Shown here: one piece after another, positions 11,116-22,281 of the stretch
How the letters are laid out: each line of letters opens with the position of its first letter
How positions within the stretch are numbered: the stretch's first letter is position 1
Assembly (NCBI GenBank): GCA_001574975.1
Contig: KQ965762.1
Location: 62,001 to 126,000 of the forward strand
From: Gonapodya prolifera JEL478
Lineage: Eukaryota > Monoblepharomycota > Monoblepharidomycetes > Monoblepharidales > Gonapodyaceae
Direction of reading: 5' to 3'
Length of the DNA stretch: 64,000 nucleotides
The notes under the pieces: model-generated
Database searches by the model: none
The model's input: the letters and a program-made list of their open reading frames with translations, nothing else
Told to the model about the DNA's origin: nothing
Translations under genes and position numbers: made by a program

Positions 11116-13957
11116 TCATGCCTCAACATTCACCGCCCCGTTGGCGACACCGTTGGCGTGGTCGCGTTCCTGACTGCCGACTTTTTTCCCCGCTCCTGGT
11201 GCTGCTGCTCCTTCAACCTCGTCGATCTTCCTCTTGACACCAGCCCCAGTAGCAACACTCGCATTGGCGCTGCCCTCACCAGTATCGGCATCGGCGCCTT
11301 CCATCCCATCGACGTCTTCATCACTCGGGCCGCCAGTAAAGGTCCCGCCCAGAATCTCCGCAATCGACCCATAAGAGTAATCCACGTCCGCGATCTGGGC
11401 CTCCGTCACAACAGGTGCGTCGCTGCTCGCTTGGATGCTCCCGTTTCCGTTCGCGTTCACGTTTGGAGCGGGTGCGGCGGGCTGGTGCGGTGCCGCGACG
11501 TCCGAGGGTGGCACAACACCATCGTCTGCGACCCACGCATCAGGTCGTGCGCCCTGTCCGGCGTAATACGCCTCAAGCGCGGCGCGCTCTTCCTCCGTCA
11601 TGTGCTCCTCTGGATTCTGTTCCGGTTCCAGCTCCGGCTTGTGCTCGCCTGTACCGTGCCCCTCATGCTCAGGCACTCCCTCTTCCTCCTCCTCTTCCTC
11701 CTCCCTCTTTTCCTCTAGCGCCTTCCACGGATCCGCTAACATTCCCTTACGAAAAAAAACCTCCCCGCGAAATGGCTCCTCCACATCCTCCTTCCCTCCT
11801 CTGTACCCTCCACCACCTCCAGGTCCTCCCTGCCCATACCCGCCCCTTCTTCCACCGCCCCTCCTGTTGTACCGATCGTACCCCCCTGGCCCTCCACCGC
11901 GACCATAGCTCCTGCGATCCTCCCACTCGCGCCCAGGGGTCCCTCTGTTGAACCGGCGATCGTACCCGCCTGAGCGACGATCATATGGAGGGTATCCGTA
12001 AGGCGCCGCTGCGTACCCGTCGCGTCGGTCGTAGCGGTTGTCTCTGCCGTCTGGACCAGGGTTCCGCACTGGAGAGCGTGGACGCCCGCCTGGGGGTGGA
12101 GGTCCGTCGTAGCGTGGGCGCTGGTGGGGCGGTTGTAAGGAGGAGAGGTGCGGTGAGGAGTCAGAAAGGCGCATAAGTGCGGAACATGGGCACGAGAGTG
12201 TAGGGTGCTGACCAACCTTGGCTCCTCCATCATCCACCCTCCTCCAATCCCTCCCCCGCACATTCGCATCATCCCTCGGGGGCCTTCTGTCCCTAGTACT
12301 CCTATCATCAAACCTCCTGTCGCCGTCGTACCCCTGCCCGGGGGGCGGTGGCGCAACACCAGGCGGAGTCGGAGCGGCGCGGTCGCGTCCTGGAAGAGGC
12401 ATTCCGGGGGCTGGAGGGAGCGCTTGCGGGCCGAACTGAGCCTGTCCCTGTGCGTGGGGCTGTTCGTGCGCCTGTCCGTACCCGCGCACGCCGCGAGATG
12501 AGGGAGGGCTGTGAGACGGTGCTGGCGGGTAGGAGCCACGAGGCGGCGGCGCTGCAGCAGATGGGTACGACGCCGGCTGTTGGTATGTCGCAGGGTACTG
12601 CCCCGTTTGGGCGGCTGCCGGGTATCCCGTCTGGGATGTTTGGGCTGTTGGATACGCAGTCGGTGGAGCTTGGGGGTACACCGCCTGGCCAGCAGCCGCT
12701 GTTGGATACGGTGAAGCGCCATAAGCTGCTTGGGCGTAGGGCTGCTGTGGGTAAGCTTGCTGGTAAGGCGCCGCTTGATTGGAGGGGGGTGGGTTGCGGC
12801 CTTGTGGTGCCCCACCGCCACCGCCACCACGGCGGTTCCGGTTGTTGTTGCGCGGAGGCAGGGGCTGAGACACTGCACCGGGACCGTACGCTTGGGCTGT
12901 TTGCGCTGGATGGGCGTAAGGCGTTTGTTGTGGTTGGGGAGGGTAAGGGTACGCTTGTGCTGCGGCTTGGGTCGGGTACGCTGCAGGTTGGGCCGCGGGA
13001 GTGGGGTAAGCTGCAGGTTGGGGTTGCGCGGCAGGGTACGTTGGTTGAGCTTGGTATCCTTGGGTGGGATATGTGGCCGCAGCCTGGGCGGGATACTGGT
13101 TCGCGGGTGCACCATAAGGGTAGGCTGCCGTTGCCGGTGCGGCAGGTGTCGGAGCTGGAGTTGGGGCTGGATAGGCGGCGGTGGGATAGCTTGCAGTTGG
13201 CTAGAAAGAAGTGATTTAGTTTGGACGGTGAAAACGCGGAAGGGAATTGTAGACCGTAACTTACAGCTCTGTTGCCGGTGTTGTAGACTTGACCTTGGGC
13301 CGCGGCTGCAGCTTGTTGAGCTGAGATAGAGTTGAGTATGCTTGCGTGATGTTGAACGGAGACAGTATATAGACTTACCGTATGCAGCTGTAGTGAAGAA
13401 AGAGAGAAAATGAGAAAATTCGAGAGGAGAGTTGAGAGTTGAGTGGAGTAGAGAGAGAAGAGTAGATGAGAAATGAGTGTTGAACCGATAATGTCGATTG
13501 CACGCACCTGCACCTCCGCTCTGCGGCTGCTGCTGCTGCTGCTGCTGAGACGCATAATACGCCTACAATATCAGAATAAATTAAGTCACATTATTATCAG
13601 CATTTGATCCATCTTCTACATCCCGTTCCCGCATCCAACTCGCAGCCACCCCATCCCCGCCTCCCCGACTCCTACACTCACATTCCACGCCGCCCAGTCG
13701 TACTGCTGCTGCTGCTGTCCACCCGCGTTTGGTGCTGCGTACGGTGTCTGCATCGGTACTGTTGATGGTTGCCAGGGAAGGGAAAGAGTTAGGACCCGGG
13801 TCAGCACGGTGGGAGCGGTCATGCCAAGTAAGTAAATGGAGAGAATGGGGGAGCGGGAAGACTCACCGCTGATTGGTTGTGATGTCGTGGGTGTTCCAGT
13901 CAAAAACGCACACAACAAATGTGGCACTCCAATCTCCGGTGCACGGTTTCCACTCAA
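11116..13957 (-). CDS. Q/Y/P-rich RGG-type protein, probably RNA-binding
   Basis: A multi-exon gene. The N-terminal part is low-complexity Q/Y/P/A (MQTPYAAPNAGGQQQQQYDW, AYYASQQQQ, then many YPT/AYP repeats). A middle part is rich in Arg/Gly/Asp (DRRFNRG, GGYDRYNRRGGGRRGG). The C-terminal part is acidic with a Glu run and EERAALEAYYAGQG, ending at 11116. Such Tyr/Gln-rich plus RGG composition is typical of proteins that bind RNA and condense into granules; no RRM or KH domain is visible. A 9-nt exon (13379..13387) joins in frame between the polyQ exon (13508..13562) and the next one. An in-frame stretch at about 12119..12213 looks like an intron (GTTGGT...CACCAG) that can also be read through. 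The start is uncertain: either the ATG near 13755 or an upstream exon ending in GTPTTSQPIS. Confidence 0.7.
13379..13387 (-). other. 9-nt microexon
   Basis: On the minus strand the order is CTACAG, CTGCATACG, GTAAGT: a 3' splice site, nine bases, then a strong 5' splice site. The preceding exon ends in phase 1 and the next starts in phase 1 (acceptor TCTCAG), so inclusion adds exactly three residues and gives GAAAYAQQ. Skipping would also keep frame. Confidence 0.6.
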
Positions 13958-14544
13958 GCTGCAAAACGAATTTCAAGGGCAAACGCGTATGCAATTACAT
14001 ACCCATCAGTTCATTTGTTGATCGTTTCTTTGAGCAAAGGAATGCAAATATCCTTGAATATGAAATTCTCGATCTTCGACGTTCTCCAAATCTACAGAGG
14101 CAATACTGACTTCCACCACCGACGCAAGTCCGATTGACTCACGGACAACTCAATGATCAGGGAGGTTTAGCAGGTGGGCCTCGGCGGGTGATATGATGAT
14201 CAAGTCCGCCGATAGAAAGTACACAGTCGAATGTAAACTCAGCAATTGCAATAGACGCAATCAATCCAGCAGAAACGTGCAGCAGCAGTCCCCCAACTCG
14301 TCCCCAAACCGGTCCTCGGCCTGCGTGCCTTCGGTGGTCGGGTTTCGCCTCCGTTCGCACAAATCAGTGTATTCCCCTTTCCCTCCTGTCTCACGGCACA
14401 CAGCTAAATATACATCAAGCTGAGCCAAATAAAGCTACTCGTCACTCGAAGAACCAAACCATAGTCCGCACAGAATCAACCACTACTAAACCCAGACACA
14501 AAAACTCTTCAATCCATATCGCTCCTGCTCCATCAACATTTGTG
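13958..14544. other. intergenic sequence
   Basis: No domain or intron pattern was recognised. It may contain 5' untranslated exons of the RGG-type gene, since a 3' splice-like TTTTGCAG lies just inside 13.98 kb. Confidence 0.35.
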
Positions 14545-14724
14545 GTCCTTATCGCTTTTCACGTCGCAAGGTTGTTTCGTCCTGCCGCAGTGCCCGGTCA
14601 TTCTGCACGTGGATTATCGCATACAGGGTGCAGAGTCATTGTGTCCCAGTGTTGAGATTCCAGTGTTCAAGGTGCAAAGTTACTGGCCAAGAGCAGAGTT
14701 GCTTCCGTGCAGTGCAGAGACCAC
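14545..14724 (-). pseudogene. decayed coiled-coil remnant behind the ankyrin gene
   Basis: Directly after the stop of the next-listed ankyrin gene, the minus strand still reads VSALHGSNSALGQ, LNTGISTLGHND and, in another frame, NDRALRQDETTLRRE. These correspond to the family coiled coil (VSTLQGRNSALD, TLEKDN, TLRQE). Stops and frame changes interrupt them, and no SH3 is found beyond. The copy therefore once had the longer architecture and lost its C-terminal part by decay rather than clean deletion. Confidence 0.6.
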
Positions 14725-15408
14725 CTAAGGACCGTCAGATCCAGGTCGACTGGTTGGACTGCGTTGGTGTGACTCCAGAATTCGCAAGAACTCCGGATCT
14801 GAGCTCCTTTCAACTGCGTTAAGCTCGACGTCGGTAACGCGTGTGCCATAGGCGAGCAGAAGGCGAGCAATCTCGACGTTTGGTTGAACCGTGACCAACA
14901 CACTCCGGTCCTCAGCCTGTGTCGGGTGATTGAGGGTGACCATGCCGCCCCGCAGGTTGATGTCGAGTTTACCCTTGCGTGTTGGTCTGGGGAACGTGTT
15001 TCCGTCCCAACTGGTCAACGTCCCGCCACGTCCGATTGCCAGGGTGAGAACACTGGGGAAACTGTACGTTGCCATCCACTTCGAGTCCTGCCACGCATCC
15101 GCACTCCAATTCTGACTGCCACTGGGGCTGATTTTCCAGTCCAACTGGCCATCCACGGTCGCGCCCTTTTCGAGCAACACCATGACAACCCCAACCCAAG
15201 CGTGCACCACCGCAAGTACCAGCGCACTTTCGCAGTCCTTCGTGTCTTCCTTCCACTCGAAGCCTCCTTTTCCATCGTCCACTTTTGCACGCAGCGTGAC
15301 CCTCTTCCTCGCATCCGGACTCGCCCCTGTATCAATCAATCGCCTGACATCCGTCTCGCTACCAGCTTCCACCGCGTCAATAAGCTGCGCGTTGAGTACC
15401 GCAGACAT
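14725..15408 (-). CDS. ankyrin-only family member (227 aa)
   Basis: The start at 15408 gives MSAVLNAQLIDAVEAG, the family head; the frame is also open upstream but without similarity. It has both ankyrin-like units (DCESALVLAVVHAWVGVVMV; VEIARLLLAYGTRVTDVELN) and the insert with AIGRGG and NHPTQ. It stops soon after ESHQRSP. The coiled-coil exon behind the stop is visibly decayed. The remaining frame has no lesions, so a short ankyrin protein is possible, but loss of the partner-binding half suggests a gene in decline. Confidence 0.6.
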   Translation of the reverse strand: MSAVLNAQLIDAVEAGSETDVRRLIDTGASPDARKRVTLRAKVDDGKGGFEWKEDTKDCESALVLAVVHAWVGVVMVLLEKGATVDGQLDWKISPSGSQNWSADAWQDSKWMATYSFPSVLTLAIGRGGTLTSWDGNTFPRPTRKGKLDINLRGGMVTLNHPTQAEDRSVLVTVQPNVEIARLLLAYGTRVTDVELNAVERSSDPEFLRILESHQRSPTSRPGSDGP

Positions 15409-16144
15409 TCGATTCGGCGGCAGGAACGGTGAGAGTGGAATCGAAAGATGGTTAGGAGCGGAGACTCCTGTGCCACATTTACTGACCAAGCCATTTCGCT
15501 TGTCCAAAATTCTTCAAGCGGGGAGACTTTAGAACTATGGACATCGATGTATTTAGGGAACATCTTTTGACCATGAAATATGTAAAGCATTAAAAAAGCA
15601 CAACGCCTGTCCCTTCGATTCCGACTGGCGCGGACGAACGGAACAATAAGGGCGAGGGTGGCAGAGTGATGTTGAGACGGGCGCCGGTGGCGTGCGAGGG
15701 GAGCGGTCTGCGTCCGCCATTCGGGATACGCGCGCGAATTGGTGCACGTCCGAACGCGGGACTGTCGTCGCCGGCACCCGCACAGTCGGGGTCGAGAGGA
15801 AAGTTGGGAAACGTGGCGCTGATACAATCAGTCGCGCGGAAGATTGTTGGGTGTAAATGCGCACGATCGTGAGGTACGAGATCCGGATGAAAATATGAAT
15901 CGTGAACTCGTTGATGACTTTTAGAATTGATGACGCTGTTTGAAGGCGTACTGCAGAGACTTAGGTTTGTGTACGATTGTCAACAAAGTCTAAACTATGA
16001 ATGAACAGTATTTGATTTGGTGCCACCCCCGTCGCCGCCGGTTGGTTCACACTACCGGTCACTATTCCCTTTGATTACTAGCCAGAAGAGCAGAAACGCT
16101 GTCCGACTTGGGATTTTCAGCCTCTTTTTGCGGTGGATGTTGTC

Positions 16145-16183
16145 ATGTTTGCCAAAGAGCCTCCAATGACTTCAGGCATCAAG
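16145..16183 (+). repeat. diverged direct repeat, copy 1
   Basis: ATGTTTGCCAAAGAGCCTCC at the start of this copy matches ATGTTTGTCAAAGACAGTCG at 17152, and the match continues through (A/C)ATGAC(T/G)TCAG-type sequence. Identity is partial. No ends or coding content identify a family. Confidence 0.35.
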
Positions 16184-17151
16184 TTTTTAGCTTGTCCGAA
16201 ATAATTGTTGGATTGCGCTCCACGCTCTTAAAGTTACTTTTTTTACAGTTTGGCCTTGAAGCGGGATGCCCAGCTCGCCCTCTCTTTTGATTTGGATGCA
16301 GATGTCGATTTTGTTTCCGTAATCACCTTACAATCACGAAAGACATGGAAGGCTTTGTGCTCTCCGCACCAGACACACTTTGTAACTTTTTAGCTGCGTT
16401 TTTTCTACCTGGATTATTGATTGCTGTGATATTGCTTGTACTTGCACTCGTACGAATGCGAAGCCAGTGACGTCACCTTCACCTTTCCAAGTTATTTTCC
16501 TCATCCATGTTTTCCGATCTTCTTATTGGGTTTTTATGTAGCTCTTCTCGTATTTGAACTGCATGCAGAGAGTCTGATACTCACATTATTTTCCGACAGT
16601 TAGCTGGAATCAGTCGTGCTCCACCCAACCTCAAAACGTTTTCCCGGTACTGACATCCGCGGAACATGTGGTTGATTTCGGGACACTTGTCGCTCGGAAA
16701 TAATCGCAAAGTAATTGCGACCGGCTTCGTGATCAGATGACAGACACTTCAAACCGCGTTCCTTTCTTTCATGCAAGCGCGGGTTTCTTGTCGCCGCAAC
16801 CATCACTTCCAAAAACCAATCACGGTTTCGATACATTGATTACATTGACGGAAACTTAAAGTAACGCCATTTTTGGGATTACTTTTCAAATGCACCAGGA
16901 TGGTTGCATTAGCTACATTGTCAGCAGCGTGGATGCACTGCTATGATGCTCTTTGAATCTGAATATCCAATTTGAGAAGATCTGAAGAGCGTATAAAGGT
17001 CTACTACCACAAAAAGCGGTTCTGATCCTCGGTGATTTTCATATTATATACCCTGACGGCCACATCTCGCAATTCCCCTCGACTCCATGTCAGTTGCGCA
17101 CTGAGAAGAAGCGTGTGTCACAATTTCGGAGTTCTTTTTAGGGGGGTCGTA

Positions 17152-17190
17152 ATGTTTGTCAAAGACAGTCGACTGACGTCAGACATTAAT
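17152..17190 (+). repeat. diverged direct repeat, copy 2
   Basis: Second copy of the short repeat described at 16145, same orientation, about 1 kb downstream. Confidence 0.35.
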
Positions 17191-17542
17191 AAAAGCCCGC
17201 CCTCTTCTCTGCGTTTGCACTCCACACACTCTTCCACTTCTTTTCCTCGCTTATTGACCTATTCTGTGGGTTTGTGATACGACAATTGGCACGCGAATCT
17301 GAACCAGATGAGAAGCGACGAGAGACAATGGAACTTCAGCAGCTGGGTGTCATGCAGTAACACCATTTTACTCTGTGGAGTTAATTGAACGGAGTACACT
17401 TATCAATACCAAACCAATGGCATTACCTTCACATTGGTTCAATTCGGGTTTGAAGAAATGTCTCGTTACTCGAGTCCATTCGTTTCAACAACTCTGGCTC
17501 CCCCTTCATACAGTTCCGCACCTTACCACCGCAGGAAGGGGT

Positions 17543-18267
17543 TCACGCGGCGGCGGCGGCTCGAGTCTGCTGCATCTTCAATTCTGTGTTGCTGAGCTGA
17601 AGTGCCACGCACGGCTCCGCAAAGGCAGCACTGCGACTCTGAAGGTAGGTTTCGTTCGTCGCAAAGGTCGTTGACCGCCGAGGAGGATTCAAATGAGTGT
17701 CCTGAGTGTCGTGTCGCGTCAAGTACGCCATGAGTTCAAAGGCGAATCCCAAAAAAACCTCATGATTCAGCGCTTCTTTCCGCTGCACCTCCTTTCCAAC
17801 ACCTTTAATGCGCGCTTCGAGCTCCTGAACTTGTGCCGCTAGTATGGCAGTAGCACGTTCACGTTCCAAGGCCCGCTGGTGAGACTCCCGCCCCGTCCGA
17901 TGGCAGCGGAGAGAACACTGGGGAGACTGCACGCTGACCACCACCGTTCGCGATTCCACTCGTCGCTCGTCTCAAGCCTCACTGCCATGCCAGTGGCTGA
18001 TTCTCCATCCGACTTCTCCCCCACCTTCGCCAGCAACACCTTCACGACACCAATCTTTCCATGAAACACAGCCAGCGCCAGCACTCTTTCACAGTCGATG
18101 GAATTGGTCCTCCACGCGAATCCGCTGCGTCCATCGTCCATCTTCGCCTTGAGTGTCAACCACATCCGGGAATCCGGGCTCGCACCGAACTCAATCAACC
18201 GCCTCACGTCCGCGTCTCGCCCGACCTCCACCGCGCTGATAACCTGGGCGTTGAGAATGGATGTCAT
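17543..18267 (-). pseudogene. ankyrin-coiled coil family copy with internal deletion
   Basis: Starts MTSILNAQVISAVEVG at 18267. The first ankyrin-like unit is present up to AIGRGG. The sequence then jumps, out of frame, to the end of the second unit at SHQRALERERATA, so the whole second ankyrin unit is missing. The following coiled coil (LAAQVQELEARIKG, then YLQSRSAAFAEP) closely parallels the C-terminus of the copy at 19968..20963, and there is no SH3. The out-of-frame deletion means the two halves cannot be read together. A MITE-like element lies 57 bases upstream of its start codon. Confidence 0.75.
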
Positions 18268-18323
18268 TCGTCGTTTGGAGAATCGGAGTGTGTGGTGCAA
18301 AATGATGGGGATGTACAATGGCG

Positions 18324-18887
18324 GGTCTCAAAGTTAAATAGCAAGCTTGCTATTTGCTTGCTATTGGACCCTTTGCTATTTCGGTAAAAGGTTTTTGCGA
18401 AATAGCAGGTTGCTATCTTGAGAGCGAGGTAAAAAGGTCACTAACCTCGTGCTATCTGTGCCTCATTGCTATCTTGAGCTCCTCGACACCAAAAGAACCA
18501 ACGCGTCGTTGAAACTTCAATCAAATGATAAACAGCTTGTAGACTCTGTGAATCGTGGTTGCCGCCAGAAGCTCGGCGGAAATCGAGCGAAATCAGCCTA
18601 TTGTATACCATCGTCACGTTAAATCGACGTAGCTGGACACCGCGGCAGTCGGAGCAGACGTGGGACGATGGTATCGACTCGAGTACCTACTTTCGCGTGT
18701 GATTATGGTTGCGGGGGGGCCTGTGTTCAACATACTACCCGGACATGGAGCAATTTGGGACGTTCGATGTCATCATGTTTTGAGACATCTTTTGGAGGCG
18801 CGCTTTTGCTCACTATTCAGGGAAGTCCGAGGTAGCAAGAGGGTCCAATAGCAAGAAAATAGCAGCTTGCTATTTAACTTTGAGACC
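18324..18887. mobile_element. MITE-like element with long terminal inverted repeats
   Basis: The left end GGTCTCAAAGTTAAATAGCA is repeated in inverted orientation at the right end. The inverted similarity continues for about 50 bases through TTGCTATTGGACCCT with a few differences. The left repeat contains a perfect 20-base palindrome (18336..18355, AAATAGCAAGCTTGCTATTT), and the right repeat has a 19-base version. The internal 450 bases have no coding frame and repeat TTGCTATCTTGAG twice. The size (564 bp) and lack of a transposase indicate a non-autonomous DNA element. No convincing target-site duplication is visible, so the superfamily is open. Confidence 0.75.
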
Positions 18888-19230
18888 TACCAATTATGGA
18901 GCCGCTGCACCTTCACTACCACCCGTGCTCGCACTTCCAGTGTCCATCGGTTTCGGAAGCTTCGACCGGTGCTCACTCCAGTCACTCCTCCAGTTCGTAC
19001 TGCACTAGTTACTGTCACATCCGGCGTCGCCATCAACTACCCGCGGCCGCCCTTCTCGAACAACAAACACCTTCACAACAGGAGCGTCCTTCCCGTACAG
19101 CTGTCAAGCAAAAGAACATTTTCACAATCCATGGAACTTTTTCCCGGCTCTGATTTTTAAACTTCTTCCTCATTGCGATTCGACTTGCGACTGACGTCGA
19201 CTCTTGAATCTTTTTTTGATTGCATGATAG

Positions 19231-19563
19231 TTTTTGAACCCTGGATTCTATCGGGGCACTACAAACGAGTACCGTTCTCTCGTGGACGACTGCGACATGG
19301 ACGCGGCCTTTGAGTAGGGGGGGAACGTGAGCAAGAAAACTCTGGACTGAGTCTTGACCGTACGGTCTCTCTTGCAGAAGGTAACATGGCAATTTTGCGA
19401 TCCGCCCAAGGAACCCTGGAACTCGCGTCACCTGCAACCTAAAGCCCTTCGTGATGGGTCGGAAGCCCTTGTCGCGAAACTTATTGACCACAAGGACAGT
19501 GACTTAGTGCAAAAGGCCTTTGCGGGTTTGTTCTCTATCAATGCGGCCGCGACGTCTATTTAG
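19231..19563 (+). pseudogene. 3' fragment of a Baeyer-Villiger-type monooxygenase gene
   Basis: It corresponds to the last two exons of the intact gene at 31971..34936: LNPGFYRGTTNEYRSLVDDC parallels NPGFYPGTTNEYRSLLEDC, and WQFCDPPKEPW parallels WELPDPPKEPW, ending at the TAG at 19561. The intervening intron is still present (GTGAGC...TTGCAG), so the copy arose from DNA, not from mRNA. A TAG replaces the Tyr codon of FEYGEK. The upstream part of the gene is absent. Confidence 0.8.
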
Positions 19564-19967
19564 TCGCACAGTGTAAATGCTATATGAGTTGTTCAAGAGC
19601 TGGCAGCATAATGAAGATTGTATTATATTCATAACAAAGTCCAAACACAACTCTGCGTCACAAACTCCCCCAATGCAGTACGCTGTACACTTGAAGTGCC
19701 ACAGTTTAAGCCTCTCCTGGCTCCACGCTCTACCCCACATTCCCGTCTGCAAATGCGTACCATCCTGGTTGAAGACAAACTCTTATAGATAGCTCGCGTC
19801 AAATTATCGCAGCAGGTACCGTGGTGGGTCCAGTATTAGCTGGAGTCTCTGGCAGAGTCCCGCGTTCCATGTATGCAGCGCAGAATCGTCCGGCTCCTGA
19901 CTTAACAAGGCTACATGACAACAACTTTTGCAAAGTTCCATATTGTGCCAACACCAGGTCAGATGAA
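19564..19967. other. intergenic sequence
   Basis: Sequence between the monooxygenase fragment and the convergent ankyrin/coiled-coil gene. It contains presumed 3' ends and no recognised feature. Confidence 0.4.
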
Positions 19968-20963
19968 TCACGTTGTGAATCCAGCTCGTGCCCTCTTTAG
20001 TGCGGTGTTGCGGTCGCGAAGTGCCACATGCCGCTCTATGATGACAGTGCTGCGGCTTTGGAGGTAAGTACTGTTGTACACAAACATCGATAAGCGCCTG
20101 GAAGGATGTGAACATGTGTCGTGAGTAGCTGTCTGATTCTAGTTGTGCCTTATAAAGGCCGACTTACCGCACCTAAACCAAACAACTTACGAGGTTACCT
20201 CCTGGTTGACATCTTCCTTCTTCCGCACTTCCCTTTCCACAAGCGCAATGCGCATGGTGAGCTCCTGCAGCTGTGCGGCGAGAGCGATGGTGGTAAGCTC
20301 AAGCTGGATCCGCTGGTGGTGGGCCTCCAGGGTAGTGAAAAACTCTTGGTCAGGATTCTTGCGGGCGGCATTCAGCTCCGTTTCGGTGATGCGGGCACCG
20401 TGCGCGAGCAGTCGGCGGACAATCTCCATGCTCGGGCGAACAGTGTGCGTTACATAGACGTCGGGCCGTTTCTCAGGATGCGTGATCGTCACCGCACCGC
20501 CTCTGATGCAGATTTCGAGGTTCTTGTTGCTATTCGGGCTGTCGTATACCCGTCCGTCCCGGTCCGTCCACTTCCCGCCTCGTCCAACAGCCAAAGCCAG
20601 CGGACTAGGGAAGCTGAACGTTGAATACCACCGCCGTTCTTCCCATCGATCACGCTTCCAGTTCTTATCGCTGTAGTAGTTGCTGATTTTCCACCGGACT
20701 TCGCCATCGACCGCCGCGCCCTTCTCCAGCAACACCTTCACGATGGCGACGTTCCCGTGTAGTATGCCAAGCGCCAAAGCACTCTCGCAATCGACAGAAT
20801 CCTCCATCCAGACAAATCCGCCCCGTCCATCTTTCACCTTGGCGCGCAGTGTGACCCTCTTCCTCGCATCGGGGCTTGCTCCAGCCTCGATAAGCCGTTT
20901 GACATCCGCCTCGCGCCCGGCTTCCACTGCGTCAATCAGCTGTGAGTTCAGAGTGGTCGACAT
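19968..20963 (-). CDS. ankyrin-coiled coil family member without SH3 (300 aa, 2 exons)
   Basis: Exons 20191..20963 and 19968..20097 are joined through a GTAAGT donor and TTCCAG acceptor (93-nt intron), giving 300 codons in frame. The start is MSTTLNSQLIDAVEAG. It has a first ankyrin-like unit (DCESALALGILHGNVAIV), the W-rich insert (RWEERRWYSTFSFPSPLALA) and a second unit (MEIVRRLLAHGARITETE). A short coiled coil follows (LAAQLQELTMRIALVEREV) and an extension with YLQSRSTVIIERHVALRD. There is no break, so this is the best-preserved short form. It is divergently arranged with an F-box/ankyrin gene 117 bases away, sharing the intergenic promoter. The role is unknown; the modules suggest protein-protein binding. 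Confidence 0.8.
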
Positions 20964-21080
20964 TCGCTAAGGTAGCGGGAGCAGTGTGGTGAGGGAAGAT
21001 TGCGCCTCTTGGTGGAACGATTCAGCCCGATAAAGTGTTGCTTGTGTCCATAACGACCAGTTTTCTGCCGGCCCTGCGAG

Positions 21081-22281
21081 ATGGTTTCCATAGCTGATTT
21101 TCCCCTTGAGATTCTAATCCGAATCGGGCAATTCCTTCCCGGACGTCTTGGCTCCCTCTCAACCACAAATTCCGAGCAATCCTCGGGAGTCCCGTTGAAA
21201 TCGCCCATAGGGCTCTCTCCCACTACGGAGCTGCGAAGGCTCTTGTTGAAGAGTCACGAAGGCCAGGGACAGATGGCGAGGTCGTCCGTGTGCTTCTGAG
21301 AAATCGCCGTGTTAGAGAGTCGATCGACATTCAAAGACCGCATCCAGACCACAAAACCGCGCTCATAGCAGCGGCTCGAGCTGGAAATGCAATCGTTTGC
21401 GAAGTCCTGCTAGACGCTGGCGCGAATGCCTCCATAAAACCCCAGTATTGCCAAAACAACTATTGCTTGGAGTCGCTGTAGTTCTTTGTCTTCGGTACCA
21501 CTGCCATATGTTATGCTGCAACGGGCGGCCACGTAGACGTTGTTGACGTTATGGTGGCGAAGGGCGGACGTTCGTCAAAGGAAAAGGATGAAGCGCCATG
21601 CGGGAAAATCGCGTTGCTGTTCCGAGAATGCTTTTTCATTGAGGAGCAAAGGTTGACCAGGACGCATATCGCAGTATTGTGCGACAAGGTCATGTTGAGA
21701 TGGTGGACCTGTTGGTTCAGTACGGGGTGGAGTTACCTGTTGGACGTCGAGATATCGAACCCCTCACGCATGCTGCGAGCTTGGGTCATGGGGATATTGC
21801 GGATATTCTGCTTAAGGCCGGGGCCGACCCGAACACAAATAATGGGCTTCCACTCCTGGAGGCCGCGAATGCAGGCCATGCTGATATCGTTGAGACTCTT
21901 TTGAACCATAGCGCAGATGTGCACGTCCAGGGTGATCGTGCACTGCTTGACGCTGCCGAAACAGGCTGGCTGGATGTAGTGACACTGCTCCTGAACCGTG
22001 GAGCAGATGTGCACGCCCAAGGCGATCGCGTCCTCCTGTGCGTAGTTGAAATGGGCGCACGTGAGCATCGTCACAACGTTGGTACTTGGTTTGACCCGCT
22101 AAAACATCGAAGAGACCATTTCAAGGTTGCGGAGCTGCTGTTGCGGCGAGGTGCCAACACCACCGTGACGGATACCCTCGGTCGCACGCCATTGGATATT
22201 GCGGCAGAGTATAATCATTCAACACTTATTAATCTGCTTTGCGCTATACAATCTCGAAGTGAAGAATTTCTCGCGCTCTAG
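21081..22281 (+). pseudogene. F-box/ankyrin-repeat gene, broken
   Basis: The start MVSIADFPLEILIRIGQFLP is an F-box N-terminus. The second F-box helix (LNHKFRAILGSPVEIA) continues in a different frame, so a frameshift lies near 21150. Ankyrin repeats follow: HKTALIAAARAGNAIVCEVL, then ATGGHVDVVDVMVAKGG in another frame, then GHVEMVDLLVQYGV through five typical repeats to LGRTPLDIAAEYNH and the stop at 22281. Three frame changes and a stop after 21480 separate the segments. F-box/ankyrin proteins usually serve as substrate receptors of SCF ubiquitin ligases. Unless the frame changes are sequence errors, this copy would not make an intact receptor. Confidence 0.75.

Larger units (their letters stand above)
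15409..17542. other. gene-poor stretch with a diverged short repeat
   Basis: About 2.1 kb without recognisable genes. It carries two related copies of a short sequence at 16145 and 17152 (listed separately) and is AT-richer to the eye than the neighbouring genes. It is probably intergenic sequence with old repeat debris. Confidence 0.4.

Noticed and set aside
11736-13115. Long minus-strand frame of about 460 codons overlapping the RGG-type gene
   Set aside because: It is a GC-rich shadow in another frame of the same strand: composition is Pro/Arg/Thr noise, whereas the chosen frame shows regular YP/RGG repeats and clean splice joins.
12348-13329. Plus-strand frames of 199 and 288 codons opposite the RGG-type gene
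   Set aside because: Antisense shadows of low-complexity, GC-rich coding sequence; no domain and no splice pattern.
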